Positions 35,645 to 47,498 of a stretch of DNA of 64,000 nucleotides are shown in pieces. A program made the translations under genes and the position numbers. The DNA comes from Entonaema liquescens. Taxonomy: Eukaryota > Ascomycota > Sordariomycetes > Xylariales > Xylariaceae. Each line of letters starts with the position of its first letter. Position 1 is the stretch's first letter. The notes below the pieces were generated by a model, which did no database searches, was not told the DNA's origin, and was given only the letters and a program-made list of their open reading frames with translations. The stretch spans positions 2,170,001-2,234,000 of the forward strand of contig CADCSX010000009.1 of the NCBI GenBank assembly GCA_902805475.1, written 5' to 3'.

Positions 35645-38600
35645 CCCTGGCAATACGTAGATACGGTGAAAATCACATAGCTTGCTGCTTATATCAACTA
35701 CTGCGGTACCTGAGCTAGTTGACCTAGGGTGAGAGGGGATGAGTGGACACAGAAGAGCCTATATAACTAGTTTCTAGAGGATTAGGTTTGTTGATTAACC
35801 TGAGGTGACATACTAAGGGCTATGGATCTCTGCTCAACGGTATGCTGTTGGTTGCTCGTAAATCTTGGTCTCTCTATAGTAGCTATCACGAGATACTCTA
35901 TTTCAAAGGCTTTAGGGCATGAATTGATCCATGTTCTCTCCACAAACCTAGAGCTATTATAAAGATAATATCCATGAGACTCACAGGGAAAATATAAAGT
36001 CAAATAATATGAGTACTTCATTAACTGATTTACTAGTACCGTGACTGGTGTATGGATGTCGGGAGTTGCCATGGCCTAGATGGAGTTTTACAGGCATGCG
36101 AAGACAGGACCGTAAGCAAAATGCTATTAGAAGGCTCCAACTATGATGGCTCGATTGAAATAAATAGATAGGAACGGTGAGAGGAATCAGGCTACCAATA
36201 TCCCATTTCTTTTTCTTTTTTCTTTTCCATAAAAGAAAGAAAAGGTTGTCTTAAATGCAGAAAGTGTGGATAGACTGCTTGGCGTATTGCGATCGATCAT
36301 CAATACTCAAATGAAAACTACACTACCTACATTATAATGAAATAGGTCATATATTACCTGAAAGGATATGCTTTAGAGCCTGTCAATGAACATGCAGACC
36401 TCTACGAGTAGTATTGTAAACTCATTTACCGGCCCGACATTGAATAAGAGGTAATTACCCATTGAGATAACTCAACCATCGTAAAAGTCATCAGGAATGA
36501 CAATCGGGGTACGAGGAAATATCGAGGTCCCCAATGCTATTCGATATCTATGGTTGTCGGTAAGCATTTGACTTGTATGTAAAGAATTAACACAGTTCCG
36601 TAATGTGATCAGAATGAAGTTGAAGAACGAAGAGAATATTTGAGTGCACGGACTAGACCTAGATATTTTCCTAGGATAACCCGACATTTAGCCACGGTGA
36701 ACTGTTAAATAAAACCTAGAATATTCAAAAGTTGAGGGGTTCCTTCTTACTAGTTATCATTGCGACCTGGTTTTTATCGTATTTCAAGGTGATTAGATTC
36801 TCATAATACAGGTCCTACTAAGACATGGCGATCCATGTGTTACCCTAGCCACCTTGAGTATTTATTCTGTGGCCGCTTGCTTAGTGGTCAGCAGAAAATT
36901 GAACATGGCGAGATTAGCGGGTGGGTTTAGCTCACTGGATAGGTTCTCATTATATCAAAAAATTCATAAGGCGAGCGTCCCTCTCCGACGACGTCGGACG
37001 TGAGCCCTCATTGGGTATTTCATCTTACGTCTTATGCAAGACTTAATGCCCGAGGTTTAACATTTAAACAGGATATTATTGGAAGAACCCCCCTCGGGAA
37101 GTCTAGAAGCAAGCAAGCGTGCCTAAGTGGGCTTGGGGAGCTGCATATTAACCCATGAGAAGGATTAATAGCCTTCTGACGAGGTTTCATCGACAGGTAC
37201 GCGACGGGCCATTATTGGCTATTTGAGCATAGCTGAGTGACATGCGCAAGAGACCATTGGTAGAGGTTGCGCCAGGTGATGTTGCCATATACAGCTTATG
37301 ATAGACTATATATGTACCCAAGACAACCCTTGTGACGCGCGGGATCGAGAGCCACGCTACCCCCGGTTTTCTCAGCTATACAGATTGGTAGATTGGTGTA
37401 GCAGGAAACTTGAAGCAAAGCATGTGAAAGCCCGGACATTCACAAGCTTCTAGAAAACTAGAAAATGGCGATGGGCCCCAAGATTCAACAACAACTATGT
37501 AAATCAATCGATGCCCAAGCGAGGGCAACTCATTATCAACTCCTTTTATTTTATTTTATTTAACCCACTCTCTCATATATGTACTCATCATAGGACCCGG
37601 GGGGTTTGCTCATTCTCTCCACTTCGAAGCGGAGCCCAGTCGCTCACTAATGCAGTCGAAGCTTGGGGTTATTTTATTAGCATCGTCAGCGACATCGGAT
37701 TCTAACCTATTGACGAACCACCATCGCCAATCTCACAAGACTAGGGCCATCCCGTTTTACCGTTCCCTGCATGCACGTTGATGCAAGGGCTACGGCCGTC
37801 ATACTTGAATATCCACGAGGCACGCAATACAGAAACCCGCCCCCTCTGGTCAATATTCAACCAGTCTTTCCCATCCTTTCCCTACCTTAAAAAAAGTAGG
37901 CGCCCTCCCCATTATATCTATCCGCATGAATAACCGTCCCGCAAGAGTTCCGGGCTCCTGGTTTTCTTGAACTCCTCAAGGATTACACGCCGCCAAGCCC
38001 CTGAGACGCTCCCCATATTCCACTCAAGTACATAAACTAACGATAGTGAAAAGACGTGGGGTCCTTTGGCGCACCGGCGGGGTTTGTGCCGGTCACGATA
38101 ATTGTCTTTGGTTCCCTAAAAAAGTCAAGCGACTCCCAGACCGCTTCTTCACCCAACAAAATTAGACGATGAGCATTCAATAAACCACTCTTAGCTCCGC
38201 AGGTCTAGGAGGGGCGACTAACAAGGTTGCTTGTCGTCTAAATTCATCTCCATAATCGATCTACTTCATACCGTGTGTATGTTCCGGGCACAGATTATTC
38301 TATTTATGATTTATTATTCATTATTCATTATTATTCAGTTTCCATTTTTGATAACTCATAACTTGTGTGTCTTTAATAAAAAGACTACTCCTGAGTTACA
38401 GGGTTTAAGAAGGGGACCACAACCAAGTTTGGAACCGAAGCGCTTATGGATCCGCAGACGCGGAAAGATTTCGTCTTCATTCACCAACCCCGTATCCTGC
38501 AGATTGAGTTCTTACCCATCACTCCATCACTCCGTTTTTGGTGTGATTTGAATTCAGACCGCAACTTTATTCTAGCACCGTACTGAGTCGTCGTCTTACC

Positions 38601-38795
38601 GTGGTAACACACATTAAAAGAACCAAAAAAAAAAGACTAAAGCGTCTCTTCTTTAAAAGAGGAGCCCATCTACACACTCCCGTGATTGATCTCTCATATC
38701 CCTTACTTAATCTTCAATATTCTACAAACCTCGCTACTTTATTAGAATAACTACCATCTTTTCGATGTATCAAGGGAATAGTCATTCAGGCCAAG

Positions 38796-39554
38796 ATGTC
38801 GCGCCTCACACCATTACCAACAACTCTTTACAGATCTCAGTCGACTACAAGTGTCGCTGCGTCTGATGATACTGCATACCATAGCTTTCATAATATCGAA
38901 CTTTACGATAACCCTACCGCATCTGCTACTGGAAATAAGATGTCTTCGCGCCAAGAGGAAAGACTTGAATTCAAGCCTATAATTCGCCATGACTCTGGCT
39001 ACGAGTCAATATCTCCCCGGTCTAGGTCCATTGAGGCTCGGTCTGCTCAACGGCGCAACTCTACCATGTCTACCAGTTCCCAGACTCGACCACGGACACG
39101 GCCTTCAGTGCGCCGCGCTACAAAGTCCTCTTCAACATCACACCTAAAACACGCGAGTTCACAGCCCTCGCACTCGGTCCAATTACCTCAGCAGCAGACT
39201 ACATACTACTACTTCCCGCCCCCGGAATCACTCTCTGGAGGTCTAGACGAAGAGGAAGATGCGCACAACTCCGAGCTGTCGTATCCTCCTCCCCCGCAGA
39301 CGACCCACTACTGGACCAGCGATCACACCCGGCGCCTCGAGTACGCTGCCATTGATGCCGCGAGCCGAGGGGTCAAGGGCTGGTTTATGAAGCATATCGT
39401 CCCGGACTGCTTCGTGCCTAAGGCGAACCGACGGGTTGGATTCGACGACGACACCGGCAGCGTCCGGCGGTACCGGCTCGAGCTCGATTGCGACGAGACC
39501 GGGGAGAAGGGAGAGAACAGCGGCAAGAAAATGGGCTGGCTCCTAGGCCGATAA
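38796..39554 (+). CDS. Ser/Thr-rich hypothetical protein with conserved-looking C-terminal block
   Basis: Single exon, 252 residues, ATG at 38796. The N-terminal 150 residues are disordered and rich in Ser, Arg and Thr with possible phosphosites (SRSIEARSAQRRNSTMS). After a Pro/Tyr stretch comes an ordered segment: TTHYWTSDHTRRLEYAAIDAASRGVKGW then FMKHIVPDCFVP, KANRRVGFDDDTGSVRRYRLELD. That block has strong coding character and looks like a conserved fungal protein of unknown function, but I cannot name the family. A pyrimidine-rich promoter lies just upstream. Confidence 0.75.
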   Translation: MSRLTPLPTTLYRSQSTTSVAASDDTAYHSFHNIELYDNPTASATGNKMSSRQEERLEFKPIIRHDSGYESISPRSRSIEARSAQRRNSTMSTSSQTRPRTRPSVRRATKSSSTSHLKHASSQPSHSVQLPQQQTTYYYFPPPESLSGGLDEEEDAHNSELSYPPPPQTTHYWTSDHTRRLEYAAIDAASRGVKGWFMKHIVPDCFVPKANRRVGFDDDTGSVRRYRLELDCDETGEKGENSGKKMGWLLGR

Positions 39555-40113
39555 ACGTTTAACGACGAATGAATCTCATGCGACGACAGACGAGTTTGAG
39601 GATCATGTTATTGAATCCGCATGGTTGAGGCGTTGTATACCCACTTTGATTTTTCGAGATTCTTTTTTTCTGTTACTATTGTTTTTAATATCCAAGACGT
39701 CTTTGGAGTCTTTGTTTTCGATACATTATTATCATTTGCATTCGGTTTGAATATGGCAGCATTAAAAGCGAGAATCATGAGCGACATGGCTGAGGTCAAT
39801 TTATACCGAGATTGATATACAGACTATGGGTTGATCATTATACTGGCAATACCACTAGAGCGGAGGGCCCTGCATAGCTTTAGGGGTTGCATTAAGAGGA
39901 CTCAGCGAAACAGAGCGAGATATTTGATATAGGACATGTAATGACTTAGCAGATAGCTACTTGTTAATAATTACATTTGACAGATACATCAAGTTGTGGG
40001 TTGTTATAAGCTCCTCTGCGTCTGTGTAATTATGACTATCCCTAAAGAGATAGACCTAAGGCGTAGATCCATTCTCTATTTCTTCATCCAATTACTTCAC
40101 ATGCCTTATCGAT
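39555..40113. other. Convergent 3' region
   Basis: Sequence between the stops of the Ser/Thr-rich gene (+) and the dynamin gene (-). No gene is supported. Confidence 0.4.
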
Positions 40114-42450
40114 TCAGTCCTCATCGAATGTTTCGTCGGCGCTTAGGGTTTGAACGTCTGGAAATTCATCACCCGACTCGAGATCCTCCTGGGTATCGGT
40201 CTTCTCCGAGCGGGGAGAGGGGTCATCTGGATATCGAAAAATTAGAATCAGTTCCATTTACGTAGATAGCTCAAGAAGATGCATGGTCATACCGCTTAGT
40301 TTTGAATCAACAAAACGCTTGCAAGTATCCGATCCTTTCTGAAGGATATCGATCTTCTTCGTAAGCTCCTCACGCATCACCCGACTTTCTCGGGACTCGC
40401 CGGCGATGCGCTCTATCAGTTCTGGTGGCATACCGAAAACTGCTACGGGCGAAAGGATATTGGAAAGAGCTGCGAGGAGTTTCTCCTCGATGACTTCGGT
40501 AGCGATGCTGTCGACAAAACGCTTCATAGCAATCTAGGTTGGAGGGCCATAGTTAGCAACTAATCGCAAATCATAAGGGCCTTTGGCAACACCAACATTA
40601 TAATAAGCATTCATACGGTCGAGGGCCTCAGAAGCTGCGAGGCGTTCGACGTCGGGCTCCGTCTTCACTAGCCTATCGAGGAGTGTGTTGAAATCGTAAG
40701 ACCGTTGGTTCAGATACATTGATCCCGTGAGGGAGGATAAGCCGAAGAACTCTTGTATGATTCGCGAAAACTCGTTTCTTTGATTCTGACCAATCTTCTG
40801 AATAATCTCTGCGTACTCCCGATTGTAGGTGATAGGATGAACACGTCGGTGCGAATTCAGCAGCTCAGTGGCCTTGGTTTTGGCTTGTACGAGAAGGTTG
40901 TCGAGGGCGGGCTGGCATACTTGGTCAAGTAGAGACCTACCGATTGGCAAGTCTGCAACATAAATCACAACATGCTCAATGAAGGACTCTACTGCCCTCC
41001 AAGACTTCATAACGTGATTTTGTGCTATTTCCTCCCATGGTGATGATTGTTGGTGAAACAAATCGGCAACGACCATGGGACTAAATATTCCGGGGAGCTC
41101 GCGCCCGCGAGTCCTTTGCATCACAGTCTGGATGTGGCTGAGAAATTTATCCTTTGTGATGTACTCCGGGCCATCAGTGCTCGACTTTGCCTTACTCGAA
41201 ATCTCGCGCTTGTGGCCACGTTTCGTAAGCTCCTCTGCAAATTCCCTGTTCAAGTTTTGTATTACCGCGCGGATACGTTGAAGATATCCCCGAGATGTTT
41301 CGGCGTCGTCAAAGAACGGATCAAGATATGTGCCGCTAATGGATCGTTCAACAATTGACTGAAAGTCTTGGCTGACCTGCAAGAGCCGAAGACGCTGTTC
41401 GTCAAGAGTACGCCGTGGTTCTCCAAGTTCCTCAAGTTGATCACGCGAGTCTTCTAACTTGAGTTCTATCTCATGTATCAAGCTTGGTAGTTCAAGGGCG
41501 ATCTGGTGGAGTAAAACGCTGCTGAGTTTCTTTCGGAGTTCGTTGATCCCTAGCATCGACGAAGGGAGGTCTTTCCACACGCCTTTCGAGAAGAACCGTG
41601 CCTCTTCTGCATTGCGCTGACTCAGGAGAGAGGAGCCTTTCTGAGTTTCAGAGTCAAGGTTTTTGAGGACATGCCAACCAAGGTCAAAATTGACTTGACC
41701 GTTCCTAGCGAGTGAGATATAGAGCGACTCGCTACCAGAGCCTGGGACTAAAGTGTCTGGCTTCGTAATGACTCCCATAGTGCGGCTGCCTGTTCTGTCA
41801 ACTTTACGAGCCAAGTCTAGTACTACTTGGTTTGCGAAGTCATTCTTCGCAGAGACCACTGCGAGGATGATGCTCCTAGATTGTTTCATGTAGTTCTTAA
41901 CAACTTGACGGACCAGTTTGACATCAGCTGCACTCTGCGTTTTCGTCCCCGAGTGAATGAGACCCGGCATGTCTATGATCGTGAGGTGAGGGCGGTCTGG
42001 ACCTGTGATCTCAACTCTGAGCCGGTCTTTCGAAAAGGCCTTCCCAGAAGCTGAGATTCCCATGGCCACTTTTGCCTTTTCAACCAGATCCGGGAATCCT
42101 TCGAAGCCTTCAAGCTTTTCGTGAAACTCGTGAAGGCCATTCTGTGTTCCAAACTTGGGAGAGTTGTCGGGGATGATAGAAACAGTTACTCCAGTATCGG
42201 CTGCTCGCCGAAGGACAAGTTCTGTAGGGAAGCAGGTGCAAAGATTGCTTTTCACTGGAAAGGGAACTCCCGAAATAGCCTCCAAAACGGAACTCTTTCC
42301 AGAAGACTGATCCCCTGAGACTATGATCTGTGGAAGACTTATGTAGTGGTCAATGCCTTGGAGGCGTAAATGATCGATGGAGTCTAGAAGCTCGAGTTGA
42401 TCCTTAGAACAGAGCCCATTCAGGGTGTCCGCATTGAAAGAAACCACCAT
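40114..42450 (-). CDS. Mx-like dynamin superfamily GTPase
   Basis: Large GTPase that self-assembles on membranes. Three exons (42450-40597, 40533-40293, 40226-40114) give 735 residues. GTPase motifs: G1 GDQSSGKSS (46-54), G3 DMPG (160-163), G4 TKPD (229-232). The CTRFPTE block near G2 reads CTCFPTE (71-77), an Arg to Cys change. A helical middle/stalk follows, then the GTPase effector domain encoded by exons 1-2 (YYN/IAMKRFVDSIATEVIEEKLL) and an acidic tail ending FDED. Intron 1 (63 nt, donor GTTGGT, branch GCTAACTAT) contains a stop codon that overlaps its 3' splice site (CCTAG), so unspliced RNA would lack the effector domain. No PH or transmembrane segment is seen, as in fungal Mx-type proteins. 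Cellular role unknown. Confidence 0.93.
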
Positions 42451-43321
42451 TTTAGTAATTACTGTAGCTACCTAGCTACATATGTAGTTTAGAGGTTGGA
42501 AATATGTGGGAAGAACTGACAGGGTCAGTCAAAGGCATCAATAGAGTTTATAATATTATATAACGTGTAGTCAGGCAGACAACTCGGGGAACGACGGATG
42601 CCTACTGCTCTCAACGGCCGGGCCCTTTCAGGTATTTCACTATGGTCTAGATAAATAAAGAGCTTCTGATTGCTTACCTCAACCCCAATTGCGGCCTAAT
42701 CAACATTGAACCTAACTATACAGCCCATACCTTAGTGGCCCGTTTAATGCTCATGTAGGTGATATGTGATTTGCTTAGGAAATCCCCAGTCTAAATGCTT
42801 AACTTATCTGGGGCAGTAAAAGACAGCGGAAAATATGCTAGGGGAAAATACCAACTTGATCTTGATATCTGGATAGAGGTAGGATTCTGGCTTAGAGGTG
42901 TGTTATTCTATCGTTGGTATTCGTGGCTAGACGGTAACCTGCACTGTCACACGGTAGGAACCCGATAGGAACACGTACATCACCAACGTAGCATTGGTTC
43001 AGCTGCAACCATCCTTTCTTAAACATTATGGTTCTATTACTACCTCAAATAGGGTAATTTTCGAAAATTAAATAATCGATGCGATGACTGAATGATTACT
43101 TCAAACTAGAATAAGCTCAAGGACGAAGATGAGGTTGACCAATCATTCATCAAGACATTTGAACACACAAATCGGCACGATGAGCGTTTGCTACTGCGGG
43201 AGGTCTAGCTGTGAACTCTTTTTTTTTTCATTAACTCCTTTTTAAGTGTACGCCTGAAACTATCGCATACTACGCAGCGCGAAGCAGATTCCCATTTCAC
43301 AGCTACAGGCGGCTGTCCGCG
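42451..43321. other. Intergenic region
   Basis: About 870 bp with no supported gene; upstream side of the dynamin gene and 3' flank of the small secreted protein gene. Confidence 0.4.
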
Positions 43322-44155
43322 TCATCCCGCCTCAACGAGTCTCGTTTCGGCTGCCGTTTGCAAAGCTGCCAAATTAACACTTTCGGTTGAGTACTGTATG
43401 TCATGATTAGCAAATGTGTTCAAACATGGATTCCGCAGCGAATAGAATAACACCAAACTATCAAAAGGGGTAAGCTTACTGGTTCCACTTCCTGGGTTAC
43501 CGTTGTTCCAAGTTCCAGTTCCAGGAACAAGGTCATCTTGTGTCACAGCTCGATCGTAGCATGCGCACTGCCATAGGATATGGTCTGGTGGGTCTCCTCC
43601 CGGTGTGTTGCTAATGCATTAGAAGATCATATGTTAGCTTGAGAACCCTACCTTGGTTTGCATTGAAGTATCCTTCCCCAGGTGGTGGGAAGGTACAAGA
43701 TTATTCTACTTACTACCGATCGTTAGCAACCCTATGTGAAAGAATATCTGAGGTAGGTTGAGGGAGATTCATATAGTAACATGTTTTGTCTGTACACATA
43801 CCACAAATCCGCCTTGGAAGTGCTTTTCGCTTGGTAGCCAAGTTCCCGCTTCTGCGGTGTTGTTTCCTTCTAAGCAGATGCTACCACAGGTGTCCAGAAT
43901 CTTTTGGTGGTCATTGTCGAGCCAGTCTGTCTGTCTAAACTTGTAAAGCACGTTCAAGTTTTCCGCTTTTGGTCCAATCACCCAGATGCCCTCGCTTCCT
44001 CTGTTAATGGTAGTCTCGGTGGCAATTGCCGAAGCGGTGCATCCCGTCGGCGTGGGATCGCTTCGGACTCGGGCTGGTGCCGGGGCGTCGAAGGGCAGGA
44101 CCGCCGCAGTGGCGCCCGAGGACAGGGCGAGAAGAAGTACCGAAGACAGCTGCAT
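43322..44155 (-). CDS. Small secreted protein, exon structure uncertain
   Basis: First exon starts at 44155 with a clear signal peptide (MQLSSVLLLALSSGATA) and encodes a mature region with several Cys (PTPTGCTAS, DTCGSICLEGN) and GGFVV before a GTATGT donor. A later exon near 43490-43612 encodes GGDPPDHILWQCACYDRAV, which looks like the same Cys-rich protein, ending at a GTAAGC donor. A last exon follows TACAG at about 43396. The phases between first and second exon do not fit any simple join I could find, so there may be an unseen micro-exon, another indel, or decay. The 3' end is either a TAA at 43374 or the TGA at 43322. Could be an effector-like protein; that is only suggestion. Confidence 0.5.
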
Positions 44156-46139
44156 GTTGAGAGGACTTTGACACTACACGATACTTTAAGAACTACCTGT
44201 CATTGAGAGCGGCGGGATTGATTAACTTTATATATAAATCTTTTAGCCTGCTTTCCTGCCCTATTGGGCGACCGATTTCAGCATGGATATTTATCCGACA
44301 GTTGATATAAAAAAACACTGCAATGGAAACGATCTCCGGTGATCGCCAAACAAAGAAACGGGGAATAGCCTGTAACGTGCAATTGATTGCCTGCCCGTGG
44401 GACAGTTGGTTACAGTAATGGCGTGTCGCATAACGATGACAGATATCCTTAGTAGGGATGAGCCGCAAACTTCGTCACTCATTCGCCAATTGGAAGAGAT
44501 TAAGTTGAGTCAGTGCTGATGCAAATATAGAAAAGCACCGGCTATCAGGTTTTGAGTATCCATTCTTACTGAGTAGGTTTACACTGTCTGATTGTTTGAT
44601 CTTATTCACTTAGGGATTTTCCCCGGGATGTTTGTATTAGTTAGATTGAGTTTTGCCTTTAATCCCTTTTGTAGCAATTTTAGGCCGTTATTTACACGGG
44701 CTCCACTCGTGCTACTAACTACGTATGCGTATCTTCAACCATTTCTAGGGTAAAGGGGATATCTTGAAATTGCTAACCGAATACAGTGCAACCTTATCGA
44801 ATGTTTTAGGTATGTAGTTATAAATCTATATGTACTCCGCGAGGAGAGCCACTCTTCCTTTGATCTAACTACCTGAGGTAAGCCTGTGAATAGAAAAGGG
44901 GTATTAATACATGAAAAGATGCACTGCCTTATATATACCTACTTTGAGTGCCTACCTTAGGTAGACACTCAGGCATTCGGGATCTTATAGTCTATCTCGT
45001 CAGGCACCTATCGATTTAAGGACCTGGGTAACATTGAAGAGGTAGATATCCCGAATGATGAGGCGCCTTCTAGGTAGGGGCTTCTTTTTCACCGTGATTT
45101 AGCAATGAGTTGCATATATTAGCATCACAGTTCACGATTTTTCTAGTCGCTTAGCGTTCAGGTCAAATAGCTAATAAGACAAATGCCTTTCATTTTCTTA
45201 GAAACCTTTTATTATTATAAACCATACATACATATTTGAAGCCTCCCAACTATTCATCCGGCGCAATTCGGCTCAATGAAGACAGACAACAGCTTTGTTA
45301 CCAAGACTATTACGGCCGGGGTCATATCTCAAGCTAAGGTACCATGATGCAAACCACAACTAGTAGAACATAAGCCTGGGAGGTAGACATCACTTCCCCC
45401 CTTTTTCTTTTCCCTTATTTCTTTTGCCTATCCCCTAGATAGTATTATAACTGCTACCCCTATTTGTTTCCCAGTTTATATACTATCTAAGAGACTCGTA
45501 CACATAGTAAGTAGGTTTTCACCCGAAAGAATCCACCCTTATGAGTTATTCTTTGTATGATTTAATATAATTAATGTGGACCTTGATACGTTGAAATAAG
45601 CTTCTTTGCATATGTATACCTCACGTTTGTGGTGGAGACTCTTTTCTTTTCATATCTTCAGTAAGTATGCCTAGGAGTTTAAGGAATTTAGTCTATTAAA
45701 AGGGGTGTAGGTACTAGTTTCTAAACGCTTCTCTAGTTACCTTCTTTATGTCAGCATATTCGGCCGTGATAAGAAGTAGGTAAAGTCCATGACCTTGTAG
45801 ACATGTCGGACAAATTCTGTAGACCTCCCGTTAACATACCTAATAACGATTTAATCGTGGAATTATATTTCATAGGAGAAGATGCTTATCTCGCGGGGAG
45901 AGCTGGTGCGGAGTTCTTCCATATACCGGCAGTTCAACTAGAGGCGGGCATCGTGTGGGAGGTTATTAGGTCACCTTCCCATAGGTTAGGCTATTTAGTA
46001 ATGATATATTAATTATCACCTTCGTCCATGCTTGGTATTCTCATGGCAATTATATATGAACAGGATCCCGCACCTGATTATACCCAGGTCCTTACTATAA
46101 TCTTTTCGTTGAATTCTCGCCTGTTGTTAAGCTTTGGAG
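44156..46139. other. Intergenic region
   Basis: About 2 kb without a supported gene, between the divergent starts of the small secreted protein gene (-) and the intact DUF1996 gene (+). A 69-codon open frame at 45803-46012 is not convincing. Confidence 0.45.
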
Positions 46140-47498
46140 ATGTATAACACGTTAGTCGCCTGCTTGGTGCTCCTCGCCCCCTACGCTTTGGGCGCGGGTA
46201 TCTTGCGCTTCGGATGTAGTCAAATCACCATTGAAAGACTTGACCCGTAAGGACCGTACACCCAATATCATCGTGTGAAATAGCTAAGTAAAGTAACTAC
46301 AGACTCGTACAGCCAGGAGCGAATCCAAGCGCGCATCTCCATCAGGTAAGCCTCGTAAAACGCCAAGTGAGAGATCATGGGTACAACACTACTGACGAGC
46401 TATCAGGTGGTAGGAGGGGTACGTGTACTATTGGCCTGAGTATCTTTGACTTGATAATAAACGAGAGTAGGATGCGTTCAAAGCTACTATAGAGCGTACC
46501 GATGTTTCCAAGCTTGCCAACTGCACCACTTGCAGCTTTAGCGAAGACCTGTCGAACTATTGGACGGCAAATATGTTTTTCAGGGCTCGAAACGGAACAT
46601 ACAAGCGTGTGCCCCAGATGCCCAACCGGTTCCTTGACGGTTCAGTTGGTGGCGTGACTGTCTACTATTTTCCCCAGGACCTTCGGAGCAAGGTAACCGC
46701 GTTCAAACCAGGATTTCGCATGCTCGTCGGAGATGCCACATTGCGAAGCAAAGAGGGCCAGTCACCAAGGAACTGCTACCGTTGCTTCACGGGCGCTAAT
46801 TTCGAAGGCGACAATGCTGCACCATGTGCGGACCCCGTTCTTGATACCCCTGGATTTCCATCAACACCTTGCCCTGGAGGAATCCGATCGAATATTCATT
46901 TTCCAACGTCAGTTTCCTTCTTCTCTCCCCGATTTCTAGCAGACATGCTAACCCAATGTTGTTAGTTGCTGGGATGGAGAAAACCTGGATACGCCCAACC
47001 ATAAGGATCATGTCACCTTTCCGACAGGCAATGCGTACGCATGCCCATCTACGCATCCGGTCAGGATTCCTCAAGTTATGCTCGAAGTTGTCTGGGATAC
47101 GCGCGAGTTTAACAATAAGGACGACTGGCCCGAGGATGGCTCGCAGCCTTTCTTCTTGAGTACTGGGGATCCGTAAGTGACTCTCAATTCTCTTGATTTT
47201 AACTTACTGATTGTTGACTTCAATCAAGAACCGGCCATAGCCAGCACGGTGACTACGTGTTCGGGTGGAAAGATGACGCTCTACAGAGAGCCATGGATTC
47301 GAACGATTGCTTTGCTGCTAGCTGTAGCACATTGGCAACTCAATCGTTCGATGTTGCTAATAAGTGTGCTATTCAGCGGACGGTTGATGAACCTGTTGAA
47401 GGATGTAAGTGATACTACTACTTGGTAGACAACCCCTTTTCTAGTGTACTTTAACTAATATTTGCCTAGGGCTGGATTCTATACCCGGGTTAGGTTAA
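46140..47498 (+). CDS. DUF1996 secreted protein, intact copy
   Basis: Secreted protein of the fungal DUF1996 family, function unknown. Seven exons (46140-46246, 46303-46345, 46407-46418, 46471-46907, 46966-47172, 47229-47404, 47470-47498) give 336 residues, all junctions in phase. Signal peptide about residues 1-19, then ILRFGCSQITIERLDP, HLHQVVGG, TTCSFSEDLSNYWTANMFF, FKPGFRM, HFPTCWDGENLDTPNHKDHVTFP and EDGSQPFFLSTGDPTGHSQHGDYVFGW. A regular set of Cys suggests disulfides. Exon 3 is a 12-nt micro-exon (VVGG). Differs from the damaged relative at 20.8-22.2 kb by introns after RLDP and HLHQ, which that copy lacks. The two copies are in opposite orientation, 24 kb apart. Confidence 0.93.

Larger units (their letters stand above)
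33761..38795. other. Gene desert
   Basis: About 5 kb without a supported gene in either strand. Open frames are short and repeat-like. It is A+T-rich with many TpA steps. Two diverged copies of a 51-bp element (34094-34144 and 35594-35644) lie within it. A C/T-rich and A/G-rich inverted pair is seen at about 36205-36245. The region could be old repeat-derived DNA. Confidence 0.5.

Noticed and set aside
36915..37020. tRNA-like segment (TTTAGCTCACTGGATAGG)
   Set aside because: A D-arm-like sequence is present, but no T-arm consensus or closing acceptor stem could be found at the right distance.
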